A DNA stretch of 64,000 nucleotides from Iodidimonas muriae (GTDB taxonomy: Bacteria; Pseudomonadota; Alphaproteobacteria; Sphingomonadales; Rhodothalassiaceae): positions 52,208-116,207 of the forward strand of contig NZ_BMOV01000001.1 in assembly GCF_014647255.1 (NCBI RefSeq), read 5' to 3'. Position numbers and translations under genes: made by a program. Shown in pieces: positions 8,581 to 18,384 of this stretch. The first letter of the stretch is position 1, and every line of letters begins with the position of its first letter. The notes beneath the pieces are model-generated. The model worked only from the letters and a program-made list of their open reading frames with translations. It had not been told where the DNA came from and ran no database searches.

Positions 8581-10731
8581 ATGATCAAACGCATTACTAT
8601 TGGTTCGGGTATGGCGGTGGCTCTTGCCAGTTGCCTTGTGGCTGTGATCGCTTGGTCGCCTTTGCCGGATTTCAATGCGGACGCTGCCATAAAGGCCGCG
8701 CAATCCTATGATGTCGAAGTGATCCGCGATGAGTATGGCGTGCCGCATATTTTTGGCGCCCGCGATCAGGATGTGGCCTTTGGTCTTGGCTATGCCCATA
8801 TGGAAGACGATTGGCAAACCATAGAGATGGTGGTCTTGATGGCACGCGGAGCCTTGGCCCGCCGTGATGGCGCAGAGGCCGCCCCCACAGATTATCTGGT
8901 GCGCATGTTCGGGGTGCAAAAAGCCGTGGCCGAACGGTATGAAACCGATCTCAGCCCAAAGATGCGCGCGGTTCTGGAAGGCTATGCCGCCGGGATCAAT
9001 CTTTATGCCGCGGATCATCCCGATCGGGTCAATCCCCTTGCTTTGCCGGTTTCGGCGCAGGATGTGGTGGCGGGCTTTGTGTTTCGCGCTCCCTTTTTCT
9101 ATGGGCTGGAACGTGTTTTGAAGGATTTGTCGCAAGCTGATCCTGAACAAACCGCGTTCAATGATGCCATTCGTACGGCGCTTCATTTAAAGGCCGGTGC
9201 GCATCTTGGCTCCAATGCCATGGCCGTGGCTCCGGGCCGTTCGGAGGATGGGCACACCCGTTTGATGGTGAATTCCCATCAGCCCTATACGGGGCCGGTG
9301 GCATGGTATGAAGCGCATCTCCAGTCCGATGAAGGCTGGGCTGCCAATGGGGCGCTGTTTCCCGGCTCGCCGGTGATGCTGGTGGGGCACAATCGGGATC
9401 TGGGGTGGGCGCATACGGTGAACGAGCCGGATCTGGTGGATATTTATCGGCTGGAAGTGGATGATGTCGATGATCCCGTTCGCTACCGCTATGATGGGGA
9501 GTGGCGCGCCTTGGAGCGTGATACGGCCCATCTGCAGGTGCGTCTTTGGGGGCCATTTTCATGGACCTTCAAAGAACCGCTCTATCGCAGCGTGCATGGC
9601 CCGGTTTTGAAAACGCCCAAAGGGGTGTTCGCCATCGCTTTTGCCGGAGAAGGGGATGTGCGGGCGGTGGAGCAATGGTACCGCATGAACAAGGCAGAAA
9701 GCCTGACAGGCTGGATGGATGCCATGGCGATGATGGCGGTTCCCAGCCTGAATACGGTTTATGCGGATAAGGCGGGCAATATTGCCTTTGTTTATAATGC
9801 CCGTATTCCAGACCGTGCGCCCGGTGCAGATTATGAGGGTATTTTGCCCGGCAATGATCCGCATTTGGTATGGCGCGGTGTGCGGCCCTTTTCAGAGGTG
9901 CCAAAGATCGTCAATCCGCAATCGGGTTATCTGGTGAGCGCCAATAGCACCCCCTTGCGGGCCAGTGATGTGGCCGATGATTTGAAGGAAAGCGATTTTC
10001 CACCGGATTTGGGCATAGAACGCCATCTGACCAATCGCGCTTTGCGGGCCTTGGCGCTGTTTGGCAAGGATACATCCATCAGCGCTGAAGAATTTTTGCG
10101 TTATAAATTCGATAAAGCCTATGCGCCGGGGTCCAATATGTCGCGTTTTGTGCGCTATATTTCGGGCCGTGATTTCCGCGACCAGCCTAAGCTTTTGGAA
10201 GCGCAGCAGCTTTTGCTGGATTGGGACGGGACGGCGGAATTGGAAAGCGAAGGCGCGGCTCTGGCAATTCTGGGTAGCCTGAAAGCGGTGCATAGCTTTG
10301 AATTCAAGGGCTGGGATATGGACCCGGTAGAAGCCTTTGAGGAAACGGTGGATGCGCTGCACAAGCATTATGGAACCGTTCATGTGCCCTGGTCGAAAAT
10401 CAACAAGGTCTATCGCGGCGATCAAGAAGCAAGTCTTGGTGGCGGGCCGGATACCTTGCGTGCGGTTTATGGCGGCAATAGCCTAGCAGAGGATGGCACT
10501 TTGCACGGCATGGCGGGGGATAGCTATATCCAGCTTGTGGATTGGGATGAAAACGGTCAGGTGAAGGCATGGGCCGTGCATCAATTCGGATCGGCCACAT
10601 TGGATGAACGCTCCCCCCATTATGGCGACCAGCTATCCCTTTTTGCTGCGGAACGATTAAGGCCTGTCGATCAAACTATGCCGAGCCTTGCATCAAAGGC
10701 CAGCAGCCGCTACCGCTTGCCCCGGCGATAA
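8581..10731 (+). CDS. Penicillin acylase family Ntn hydrolase
   Basis: A periplasmic N-terminal-nucleophile amidohydrolase of the penicillin/aculeacin/AHL acylase family. With ATG 8581 the protein has 716 residues. An N-terminal membrane/signal segment (about 5-25) is followed by the alpha-chain motif VEVIRDEYGVPHIFG and AFGLGYAHMEDD. The junction HLGSNAMAV holds the expected autoproteolytic nucleophile Ser211. The beta chain contains HPxGS-type regions such as MLVGHNRDLGWAHTVNEPDLVDIY, where Asn is the oxyanion residue. Self-cleavage to alpha and beta chains is expected. Substrate (beta-lactam, acyl-homoserine lactone or lipopeptide) cannot be told. The frame is open 126 bases further upstream inside the previous gene; that extension is not credible. 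Confidence 0.88.
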   Translation: MIKRITIGSGMAVALASCLVAVIAWSPLPDFNADAAIKAAQSYDVEVIRDEYGVPHIFGARDQDVAFGLGYAHMEDDWQTIEMVVLMARGALARRDGAEAAPTDYLVRMFGVQKAVAERYETDLSPKMRAVLEGYAAGINLYAADHPDRVNPLALPVSAQDVVAGFVFRAPFFYGLERVLKDLSQADPEQTAFNDAIRTALHLKAGAHLGSNAMAVAPGRSEDGHTRLMVNSHQPYTGPVAWYEAHLQSDEGWAANGALFPGSPVMLVGHNRDLGWAHTVNEPDLVDIYRLEVDDVDDPVRYRYDGEWRALERDTAHLQVRLWGPFSWTFKEPLYRSVHGPVLKTPKGVFAIAFAGEGDVRAVEQWYRMNKAESLTGWMDAMAMMAVPSLNTVYADKAGNIAFVYNARIPDRAPGADYEGILPGNDPHLVWRGVRPFSEVPKIVNPQSGYLVSANSTPLRASDVADDLKESDFPPDLGIERHLTNRALRALALFGKDTSISAEEFLRYKFDKAYAPGSNMSRFVRYISGRDFRDQPKLLEAQQLLLDWDGTAELESEGAALAILGSLKAVHSFEFKGWDMDPVEAFEETVDALHKHYGTVHVPWSKINKVYRGDQEASLGGGPDTLRAVYGGNSLAEDGTLHGMAGDSYIQLVDWDENGQVKAWAVHQFGSATLDERSPHYGDQLSLFAAERLRPVDQTMPSLASKASSRYRLPRR

Positions 10732-10854
10732 GGATGGCGCACAGTTATCACTGGTGGCTGATATCGGGCAGGACTGTCTTGTTTTCGCCTTGGGTTGACG
10801 CATAAAATAAACCGCAAGACGGCTTCTGACGATCATTCTGGTTGTGGAAAAGAG

Positions 10855-11373
10855 ATGAGCACAAACAAGGGAAAGGGGGCGGGTGCAACCATTCTGGCAG
10901 GGCCGGGCCTGATTCGCCAGCCTTCGGCGGTGGCCGAACGGTTGGACGATAAATTGTCCGGGATGGTCGCTGCCTTGGAAGAGATTGCCAATTGCCCCAC
11001 GCCGGAAGCGGGCCCGGGCCTTTCATCGAATTTCGATCTGCCCGAAGGATTGAATCCGGGGGCGCGGCTGCTGCGCTTTTGCGATGCCTTGCGCGAAATG
11101 AGCGGCCCCTTGCTGTTTGATCTGGCCAAAACCTATGTGGATGTGGTGCGGACCCAGCGCTTGTCGCCGGATGCCCATATCAATTTATTCGAGCAGCGCA
11201 CCACGGCCCTGATTGACTATTTTGTAGAGCTGGCACAGGTGCATGGGGTGGCTTTTGCAACCCGTGAAGGCCCTTTGTCGCCGGATTTTGTCGAGCAGAC
11301 ACTGGCCGGCCTGCGGGGCAGTCTTGATGAAGATCGGGATGGCGCCCGGTTGGCGGCGCTCAACGTTCATTGA
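10855..11373 (+). CDS. Protein of unknown function
   Basis: A 172-residue soluble protein that I do not recognise. ATG 10855 is preceded by GGAAAAGAG; the frame is open a further 60 bases upstream. The N-terminal 35 residues are Gly/Ala-rich, and the remainder is predicted mainly helical with Leu/Ala heptad character (LLRFCDALREMSGPLLFDLAKTY). There is no signal peptide or membrane segment. Its 3' end overlaps the 3' end of moaB on the other strand by 14 bases. Codon use looks like that of the neighbours, so it is likely a real gene. Confidence 0.65.
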   Translation: MSTNKGKGAGATILAGPGLIRQPSAVAERLDDKLSGMVAALEEIANCPTPEAGPGLSSNFDLPEGLNPGARLLRFCDALREMSGPLLFDLAKTYVDVVRTQRLSPDAHINLFEQRTTALIDYFVELAQVHGVAFATREGPLSPDFVEQTLAGLRGSLDEDRDGARLAALNVH

Positions 11374-11890
11374 GCCGGGGCATCAACTCCACGAAATTAC
11401 AAGGCCGGAAACGGTTATCCAATTGATCGTGCAGAATTTTATCCCAACCATCCTTGCAGGCGCCAGTGGAGCCGGGCAGGGCAAATAAATAGGTGCCGCC
11501 CGCAACGCCCCCGGTGGCGCGGGACTGGATTGTGGATGTCCCGATGATCGGATAGCTAAGGGCACGAAACAGCTCGCCAAAGCCGGGAATAGCCTTGTCA
11601 TATAAGGCCTCAAAGGCTTCCGGTGTGACATCGCGTCCGGTAACGCCGGTGCCGCCCGTTGCGATCACAACATCCACATCAGATGATGCAATCCATGTTT
11701 TCAGATGCGATTGAATGGCCGCAATATCATCGGCAACAATGGCCCTGTCCGCCAGCCTGTGTCCGGCACGACCAAGCCTGTCCACAAGGCAATCGCCGGA
11801 TGTATCGGTGTCTAGGGTGCGGCTGTCCGATACGGTAAGAATGGCGATGCCAACGGCAATGAAGGGGCGGTTTTCGTCAATTCCCGGCAT
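11360..11890 (-). CDS. moaB: Molybdenum cofactor biosynthesis protein MoaB/MogA family
   Basis: MoaB/MogA proteins adenylylate molybdopterin before metal insertion. From ATG 11890 the protein has 176 residues. The family motifs are [17 protein letters not shown] near the N-terminus, [19 protein letters not shown] (the molybdopterin-binding loop) and [30 protein letters not shown] as consecutive parts. The start overlaps the end of the lytic transglycosylase gene by 14 bases, so the two are translationally linked. The frame stays open to 11998 inside that gene but the extra 36 residues have no family character. Confidence 0.9.
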   Translation of the reverse strand: MPGIDENRPFIAVGIAILTVSDSRTLDTDTSGDCLVDRLGRAGHRLADRAIVADDIAAIQSHLKTWIASSDVDVVIATGGTGVTGRDVTPEAFEALYDKAIPGFGELFRALSYPIIGTSTIQSRATGGVAGGTYLFALPGSTGACKDGWDKILHDQLDNRFRPCNFVELMPRLNER

Positions 11891-13766
11891 GAATTTCGGC
11901 TCTTGTTGTATGGGCGGGGCTGCTGTCCGCAAATCGATGGGGCGCAGCATTGTCCAGCGTTTCATAAACAGGCCAGACATTTGATGCAACGGCATCAAGG
12001 CTGGGCGTGGGCTGCCCCATCTGCATGCGGTAAAGCCACAGATTGGACATCACATTCCCGATGAAAGTGCGGGTTTGCCGAGCGGGAAGAGATTCAATGA
12101 ACAGCAATGGGTCATTGCGATAATCGGTTTTTCTGCGCCAGCGCGACAGATTTCCCGGACCGGCATTATAGGCGGCGGCCAACATGAACAGATTGCCTTC
12201 CACCACCGAAAGATCGGCCAGATGTTCGATATAGCTTTGCCCCAAAGCCATATTGAAATCCGGATCATAAAGGCGGCTGCGCTTCCATTTCAGGCTGCTG
12301 TCGCCGGTCAGATAGCTGGCGGTTTCCGGCATCACTTGCATCAGGCCAGACGCCCCCACATGGGATAAGGCCCGCGAAGAAAACTGTGATTCTTGCCGCA
12401 TGAAGGCAAAAACAATGGCCCGGTCCACGGTGAAGCCGCCATCGGGGGCCCAATCGGGCAAGGGATAATGGAGGGCTATGGGCAAATCCGCATCGCGCAA
12501 AGCCCGCGCCACACGAAGCTGGCTTGCAGGCAATTTCAACTGTGCGGCAAAGGCGGCCAGCACCGGCCAGTCCTTGCGGTTCGAGCGGCCAAGAGCCAAG
12601 CGCAATTCCAGATCGGCCCGCAGGCTTTCGCCAATTTCCACGAGGGCAATGGCGCGGCGCACCGAGGCATTTTTCAAAATCGTTTTCAACTGGGCGTCAT
12701 CGGGCGGTGGCACCGTCCAATCATATCCCGGATCAAGGGCAAGCTGGCGCATGGCGATCAGGCCATAAAAGGTTTCCCGTTCTTTGGCCGCCAAGCGCAA
12801 ATACGCAGTTACCGCTTTGAACTGGCTACAGGATTGCGCAGAGCGGGCCGCCCAATAGGCTCCGGCGGATCGCCGCCAGCTTCCGGCCATGGGAGACTGG
12901 GAAATACCGGCGAACAGGTCGAGAGCCGTTGCACAATCGCCATAGCGCCATGCCGCAAGCCCGCCATACCAGCGGGCATCTTCGGCATAATCGGGCGAAA
13001 GATCTGTGGCCATTTTGGCCAACAACAAGGCTTTGTGGTCATTGCCATCGAAAAAATGCGCAAAGGTCACTTTGCCAAGGGCTTTGGCCGCTTCATGGGG
13101 GGCCAGAATATTCAGCCGTTCCATGGCCCAATAGCGCTTTTCCGCCCGGTCCGGATTGCGGCGGCGCATCTGTCTGTCGACGATTTTGAAAAAATCCGCC
13201 ACCATTTTCTTGGTGGCTGCGCTGCGTTTGGGGGCTTTTGGCAAAGATGGCCGTTGCGGCGCACTGCCATAAATGCCCCGTGCCGGGACCGGTTTTTTGG
13301 GAGCTGCGGCGTTTCCTTGGCGTTTTTTGGCCAGCTTATAAATGCGGGTTGCATCGGGGTGATCGGCATAGGCTGCCATCCAATCGCGCAATTCCGCATA
13401 GCGTGACCGATAAGCGGTGGGGTGCATATAGCGCTGGAACAGCACATGCCCCATCAAAATCGGGTTTTCCAATTCTTTGATCAGGGCATCGGCCTGTCGC
13501 CACTTGCCATCGGCCTGCAGGTCGAAGATGGAGCGGTAAAGGGCTTGATCGTCCGGGCCGAGGATCGACGGCGTGGTATAAAGTGCGCCATTGCCCGTCA
13601 AAACAGCTGGGCTGGATGTGCCGGTGGTTTTGCTGGTGTCATTGGCCCATGCGGGGGCATATGGCGCGGCCATCACCATTGCCGTAGCCAAAAAGACCGC
13701 GGAAAAGCGTTTCAGAATACCAAAGCAGGAGCGGCGGAAAGCCGGGTCAAAAGATTGGTCAGGCAT
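11877..13766 (-). CDS. slt: Soluble lytic murein transglycosylase
   Basis: A periplasmic enzyme that cleaves the MurNAc-GlcNAc bond with formation of 1,6-anhydro ends. From ATG 13766 it has 629 residues. A signal peptide lies at about 15-40 (AVFLATAMVMAAPYAPAWA). A long helical U/L superhelix fills the middle. The C-terminal catalytic domain has AFMRQESQFSSRALSHVGA with the catalytic Glu, GLMQVMPETA, and LAAAYNAGPGNLSRW. The gene overlaps udg by 8 bases and moaB by 14. The Lys/Arg-rich stretch around 120-150 (KKPVPARGIYG) looks like a linker. Confidence 0.92.
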   Translation of the reverse strand: MPDQSFDPAFRRSCFGILKRFSAVFLATAMVMAAPYAPAWANDTSKTTGTSSPAVLTGNGALYTTPSILGPDDQALYRSIFDLQADGKWRQADALIKELENPILMGHVLFQRYMHPTAYRSRYAELRDWMAAYADHPDATRIYKLAKKRQGNAAAPKKPVPARGIYGSAPQRPSLPKAPKRSAATKKMVADFFKIVDRQMRRRNPDRAEKRYWAMERLNILAPHEAAKALGKVTFAHFFDGNDHKALLLAKMATDLSPDYAEDARWYGGLAAWRYGDCATALDLFAGISQSPMAGSWRRSAGAYWAARSAQSCSQFKAVTAYLRLAAKERETFYGLIAMRQLALDPGYDWTVPPPDDAQLKTILKNASVRRAIALVEIGESLRADLELRLALGRSNRKDWPVLAAFAAQLKLPASQLRVARALRDADLPIALHYPLPDWAPDGGFTVDRAIVFAFMRQESQFSSRALSHVGASGLMQVMPETASYLTGDSSLKWKRSRLYDPDFNMALGQSYIEHLADLSVVEGNLFMLAAAYNAGPGNLSRWRRKTDYRNDPLLFIESLPARQTRTFIGNVMSNLWLYRMQMGQPTPSLDAVASNVWPVYETLDNAAPHRFADSSPAHTTRAEIHAGN

Positions 13767-14598
13767 TGTCGCCCTTATTTTTTGCGTCCAGCTTTTCGGA
13801 TAAAGCAAGAAGGTCTTTCCATGCATCGGCTTTCAGACGCGGCTGCCTTAAAAGATAACTGGGGGCATAGATTGGCAGCATCTGGATATTGCGCTGTCCT
13901 ATTTCCAATGTTTTCCAGCGCCCGCGCAGCTTGCTGATGCTTGCCTCTATCCCCAATAAAGCCGTGGCGGGCAGGGCGCCAAGACATATCAAAAAATCCG
14001 GTGCCACCAGCTCGATATGTCGCCGAATGAACGGCAGGCAATGGGCAAGCTCCATGGGAGAGGGAGCGCGGTTCCCCGGCGGACGCCATGGGATAACCGT
14101 GCCGAGATAAGCGTTTTCTGTACGATCAAGACCGATGGCCGCCAGCATTTTATCCAGCAATTGTCCCGCTTGCCCGGAAAAGGGCGTGCCGGTGCGATCA
14201 TCATCCTTATCGGGCATATCGCCCACGCACATCACCTTCGCTGTGGGGGCCCCGTCGGCAAATACCGTGGACAAGGCCGTATGTTTCAGCCCGCATTCTT
14301 CATAGCTGTTAATGGCGGCCTTCAAATCTTCAAGGTTTTTACAGTCAGCGGCGATCTGGGTGGACGCCAAGACCCGCGGGGCGGCGGCGGGACGAACCGT
14401 AGCAGAGCCTTGTCTTGTGGCTGCGGTTTGCGGTGCTTGGGCCTGGGGTGCAGATTGGGGCAGAGGCACGGCTTGAGGTTGGGCAAACCGGTCAATGGGC
14501 GCATCGGCAATGGCTTCGTCCACACCTGCGGCCAGATACCAGCCGAGCAATGCCCTAGCATCGAAACTTTGTCCGTCATTGGTCAAATGCTGTGTCAT
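13759..14598 (-). CDS. Family 4-like uracil-DNA glycosylase with altered active-site motifs
   Basis: Family 4 uracil-DNA glycosylases remove uracil from DNA. The 279-residue protein has a Pro/Ala/Gln-rich N-terminal 80 residues, then the family core. The motif normally reading GEAPG is GDMPD (126-130). The segment normally ITNVV before WRPPGNR is LGTVI (165-169), so the Asn becomes Thr. The HPxYLLR loop reads APSYLLR, with Ala245 in place of His. The GxPFxGxxGxLLD stretch is kept as GTPFSGQAGQLLD. Fold and operon place (udg-slt-moaB) are conserved, but activity is doubtful. It diverges from the ETF-QO gene across 240 bases. Confidence 0.85.
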   Translation of the reverse strand: MTQHLTNDGQSFDARALLGWYLAAGVDEAIADAPIDRFAQPQAVPLPQSAPQAQAPQTAATRQGSATVRPAAAPRVLASTQIAADCKNLEDLKAAINSYEECGLKHTALSTVFADGAPTAKVMCVGDMPDKDDDRTGTPFSGQAGQLLDKMLAAIGLDRTENAYLGTVIPWRPPGNRAPSPMELAHCLPFIRRHIELVAPDFLICLGALPATALLGIEASISKLRGRWKTLEIGQRNIQMLPIYAPSYLLRQPRLKADAWKDLLALSEKLDAKNKGDNA

Positions 14599-14838
14599 GA
14601 TGCGGTATACTTACTGGATCTGTGCAAAAAGCTCGTTAACACGCGTTCGGTGTCTTGTCATCCATGGAAGAAGCGGCCTTCCTTTAAAGGCAGCTTGTCA
14701 CCTTCACGAGAAGAAAGCACCATCGGGTTTGACCAAGAGAGGTGAGAACGGGCATAAAGCGTGCAAAGCGCTTATATGTGAGTGGTTAAGAGTTATCATA
14801 TCCCGATTGGATATGTGTGTGGATGGAAAGGATGCGGG

Positions 14839-16494
14839 ATGGAACGCGAGGCCATGGAATTTGACGTGGTGATTGTGGGGGCGGGCCCTGCGGGGTTGGC
14901 TGCGGCAATCCGGTTACGCCAATTGGCCGAAAAAGAAGGCCGGGATGTGAGCGTGTGCGTGCTGGAGAAAGGCTCCGAAGTGGGGGCGCATATCCTGTCG
15001 GGCGCGGTTGTGGACCCCGTTGGCCTTGATGAACTGATCCCTGATTGGCGCGATAAGGACTGCCCCATGTCCACTCCGGTGAGCGCGAATCACCATTGGT
15101 TTTTGGGCGAGTCCAAAAAAATCGACATGCCGCATTTCCTGTTGCCGCCCCTGATGAACAATAAAGGCTGCTATACGGGCAGCCTTGGCAATATGTGTCG
15201 CTGGCTGGCTGAACAGGCGGAAGCCTTGGGCGTCGAGGTTTATCCCGGCTTTGCCGTTTCCGAAGTGCTTTATGATGAAAATGGCGCGGTGCGCGGTGTG
15301 GCCACCGGCGATATGGGAATTGCCAAGGACGGGTCGAAAAAAGCCAGCTATGAGCCGGGCATGGAGCTTCATGCCAAATACACATTCTTTGCCGAAGGGG
15401 TCCGCGGGTCGCTGACCAAAGGGTTGTTCGAGAAATTCAATCTGCGCGATGGGGTGGACCCGCAGACCTTTGCCATCGGTATCAAGGAATTGTGGGAAAT
15501 CGACCCCGCCAAGCATCAGCCGGGCACGGTGATCCATACGCAAGGCTGGCCGCTGACCGATGTGGCCGGGGGTGGTTTTATCTATCATCAGGAAAACAAC
15601 CAACTGGCCATCGGCTTTGTGGTGGCTCTGGATTATGCCAATCCGCATCTTTATCCCTTTGAAGAAATGCAGCGTTGGAAAACCCATCCGGCGATCCGAC
15701 CCCTTCTGGAAGGGGGGCGACGCATTTCTTATGGTGCGCGGGCCATCAATGAAGGCGGTTTGCAATCTGTTCCCAAACTGGTGTTCCCCGGCGGCGCGCT
15801 GATCGGCTGTTCGGCAGGTTTTGTGAATGTGCCGCGCATCAAGGGATCGCATACAGCCATCAAAACCGGCATGTTGGCGGCAGAGGCTGCCTTTGCGGCT
15901 CTTGGTGAAGGCCGGGAAGGCAAAGATGAACTGAGCGCCTATCCCGAAGCCGTGCGGGCATCATGGGTGTGGGATGAATTGAAGCAGGTGCGCAATGCGC
16001 GTCCGGCATTGGCGAAATTCGGCATCACCCTTGGCACCCTTTATTCCGGCCTTGATCTGTGGCTCAATTCCTTGAAGCTTGGCTTTTTGGTACCTTGGAC
16101 CTTTAAAAACCATGCGGATCATAGCGCCACCCGTCCGGCAAAGGAGTGTGAAAAGATCACCTATCCCAAGCCCGATGGGGTGATTACGTTCGACCGGTTG
16201 TCATCGGTGTTTTTATCCAACACCAATCATGAAGAAGATCAGCCATCCCATTTGCAACTCAAAGATCCCGAGGTGCCTATCAAGATCAATCTGCCGATCT
16301 ATGATGCGCCGGAGCAACGCTATTGTCCGGCCGGGGTTTACGAGATTGTCGGGCGGGAAGAAGGCAAGCCGAAATTGCAGATCAATGCGCAGAATTGCGT
16401 GCATTGCAAAACCTGTGACATCAAGGACCCCACACAGAATATCAATTGGGTGGTGCCCGAGGGTGGCGGTGGGCCGAATTATCCCAATATGTAA
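14839..16494 (+). CDS. etfD: Electron transfer flavoprotein-ubiquinone oxidoreductase
   Basis: ETF-QO passes electrons from reduced ETF (fatty acid and amino acid oxidation) to ubiquinone in the inner membrane. From ATG 14839, preceded by AAGGA at good spacing, the protein has 551 residues. The FAD site is VVIVGAGPAGLAAAIRL. The quinone/FAD domain includes GARAINEGGLQSVPKLVFPGG cut by the family Gly-rich turns. The C-terminal [4Fe-4S] domain is CPAGVYEI followed by NCVHCKTCDIKDPTQN, ending GGGGPNYPNM. It is complete. The frame is open 57 bases upstream, without family similarity. Confidence 0.96.
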   Translation: MEREAMEFDVVIVGAGPAGLAAAIRLRQLAEKEGRDVSVCVLEKGSEVGAHILSGAVVDPVGLDELIPDWRDKDCPMSTPVSANHHWFLGESKKIDMPHFLLPPLMNNKGCYTGSLGNMCRWLAEQAEALGVEVYPGFAVSEVLYDENGAVRGVATGDMGIAKDGSKKASYEPGMELHAKYTFFAEGVRGSLTKGLFEKFNLRDGVDPQTFAIGIKELWEIDPAKHQPGTVIHTQGWPLTDVAGGGFIYHQENNQLAIGFVVALDYANPHLYPFEEMQRWKTHPAIRPLLEGGRRISYGARAINEGGLQSVPKLVFPGGALIGCSAGFVNVPRIKGSHTAIKTGMLAAEAAFAALGEGREGKDELSAYPEAVRASWVWDELKQVRNARPALAKFGITLGTLYSGLDLWLNSLKLGFLVPWTFKNHADHSATRPAKECEKITYPKPDGVITFDRLSSVFLSNTNHEEDQPSHLQLKDPEVPIKINLPIYDAPEQRYCPAGVYEIVGREEGKPKLQINAQNCVHCKTCDIKDPTQNINWVVPEGGGGPNYPNM

Positions 16495-16593
16495 GGGGCT
16501 TTCCTTCGCGCGATATTGTGCGTGGCGGAGCAGGATGGCCGACAAAAGGCGGGGCGTCGGTGGTGCATGGCGAACTGGAGCGGAGACAAATTG

Positions 16594-18384
16594 ATGCGAA
16601 AAGCGCGCGCGGCCTTATGGGTTTTTGGTGCAGTGTTGCTGTCGGGATGCGCCATGACGCAGCAAGACGATAATCCTTATGGCTATGTCACGAGCCCTTA
16701 TGCTGGCGAGATGGATTTTGGCAATTATGTTGCTGGCCGTTTTGCTCATCAAATTGGGGACCCACGCGCTGCGGATTTCTTGCTGCGTGCTGCCGATCAA
16801 GACCCGCAAAGCACAATTATTCTTAGTCAGGCCTTTCTTACATTATTGACCGATGGGCGCTTTGCCGACGCGGTGGCGGCGGCCAAACGCCTGCATGCAC
16901 AAGACAGTGGCAACACATTGGCCGTGCTGTATTTGGCATTGGATGCCTTGAAATTTGAACGCTATTCCCAGGCTCAGGTCTATCTTGAGGAATTGAGCGC
17001 CAACGGTTTTGAAATGCTGGCGGTTCCTATTACCCAAGCATGGGTGCAGGCGGCTCAGGGGCATCGAGAAGCGGCTTTGCAGGCTTTGTCTCCTTTAGAG
17101 GCGATCCCGGCCTTAAGACCCTTTGGGGCAACGCATCGGGCGTTTTTGCTGGATTATCTGTGTGAAGACGATGCCGCGCAAAATGCGTATCTGGAGGCCT
17201 TGCAAGGGGCGCAGATTTCCTCCTTGCAGCCGGTGGTATCTTATGCCGCTTTTTTGCAAAGACTGGGCAGAAACGACGATGCCATTGCGATGCTGGATGA
17301 GTATCTGAAGGCTTTTCGCAATAATGTCTTTTTGCTGGATGCCCGTGATCGGTTGGTGGCCGGAAAACCTGTCACGCATTTGGCGTCAACCCCTGCGGGC
17401 GCTGTCAGCCTTGTGATGTTCCGCGCTGCGGGCGAGCTGGGCCGCGATGATGCCCCGCGCCCTGCCATTATTTATGCCCGTTTGGCGTCGTATCTCTCGC
17501 CGGATATGGGCGATGCCCGCTTGCGATTGGCGGCCATGCTTGCGGATGCAGACCTTTATAGCGCGGCGCTTTCGGAATTGAGGAAGATTGACGAAGACGC
17601 TCCGGAATTCGATGCGGCGCAATTGCAAACCGCGTGGATTCATCAACAATCCGATGATTATGAAGAGGCGATCACCGTCCTTTTGGATTATTTGTCCATT
17701 CATCCGGAAAATGTACGTGGATGGGCCGCCCTTGGGGATATTCACCGCAGCAATGAAGCCTATGAGAAGGCGGTAGAGGCTTATCAACGGGCCATCAATC
17801 TGCACACGGCGGACAGCGATGTGCAGGCTTGGTTTTTGCACTTTACGCGCGGCATCGGCTATGAGCGGATGGGTGATTTCGACAAGGCAGAAGCGGATCT
17901 TTTAAAAGCATTGGAGCTTAATCCCGATCAACCGCAGGTGCTCAATTATCTGGGATATAGCTGGATCGATCGTGGCCTTCATTTGGAGCGCGGAACGGAA
18001 ATGATTGAACGGGCGGTGGAATTGCGCCCCAATGACGGCTTTATCATCGATAGTTTGGGCTGGGCATATTATCTGCGCGGCGATTATGAAGAAGCGGTGC
18101 GGCATTTGGAGCGTGCCGTTTTACTGGAGCCTTCGGACCCCACCTTGAACGACCATTTAGGGGATGCCTATTGGAAAGTCGGCCAACGAAAGGACGCGCG
18201 TTTCCAATGGACCCATGCCTTGGCTGCCGATCCCGATGAAGAGGCGCGTCAGCTGATCATTGACAAGCTGGAGGTGGGGCTGGAATTGGCGCTGGCAAGC
18301 CAAAAAGACCAAATGCAGGCCAATAAGCATATGGGCCAACAGGACGTGGCCAAGATCGAAGATGGGCAACTGCCAAAGCCATGA
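16594..18384 (+). CDS. TPR-repeat lipoprotein
   Basis: From ATG 16594 the protein has 596 residues with a lipoprotein signal: basic MRKARA, hydrophobic LWVFGAVL, lipobox LLSGC with the modified Cys near residue 19. Behind it are many tetratricopeptide repeats, clearest from residue 350 on (for example AYEKAVEAYQRAINLH, GDFDKAEADLLKALELNP, GDYEEAVRHLERAVLLEPS). Such proteins are protein-protein scaffolds at the inner face of the outer membrane. Its ATGA overlap with ispE is common in alphaproteobacteria. Partners are unknown. The frame is open upstream to 16516, without a signal sequence. Confidence 0.85.
   Translation: MRKARAALWVFGAVLLSGCAMTQQDDNPYGYVTSPYAGEMDFGNYVAGRFAHQIGDPRAADFLLRAADQDPQSTIILSQAFLTLLTDGRFADAVAAAKRLHAQDSGNTLAVLYLALDALKFERYSQAQVYLEELSANGFEMLAVPITQAWVQAAQGHREAALQALSPLEAIPALRPFGATHRAFLLDYLCEDDAAQNAYLEALQGAQISSLQPVVSYAAFLQRLGRNDDAIAMLDEYLKAFRNNVFLLDARDRLVAGKPVTHLASTPAGAVSLVMFRAAGELGRDDAPRPAIIYARLASYLSPDMGDARLRLAAMLADADLYSAALSELRKIDEDAPEFDAAQLQTAWIHQQSDDYEEAITVLLDYLSIHPENVRGWAALGDIHRSNEAYEKAVEAYQRAINLHTADSDVQAWFLHFTRGIGYERMGDFDKAEADLLKALELNPDQPQVLNYLGYSWIDRGLHLERGTEMIERAVELRPNDGFIIDSLGWAYYLRGDYEEAVRHLERAVLLEPSDPTLNDHLGDAYWKVGQRKDARFQWTHALAADPDEEARQLIIDKLEVGLELALASQKDQMQANKHMGQQDVAKIEDGQLPKP

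Noticed and set aside
12393..13406. A 337-residue plus-strand frame inside slt
   Set aside because: Lies wholly antisense to a lytic transglycosylase with clear motifs; Gly/His/Arg-rich composition typical of shadow frames.
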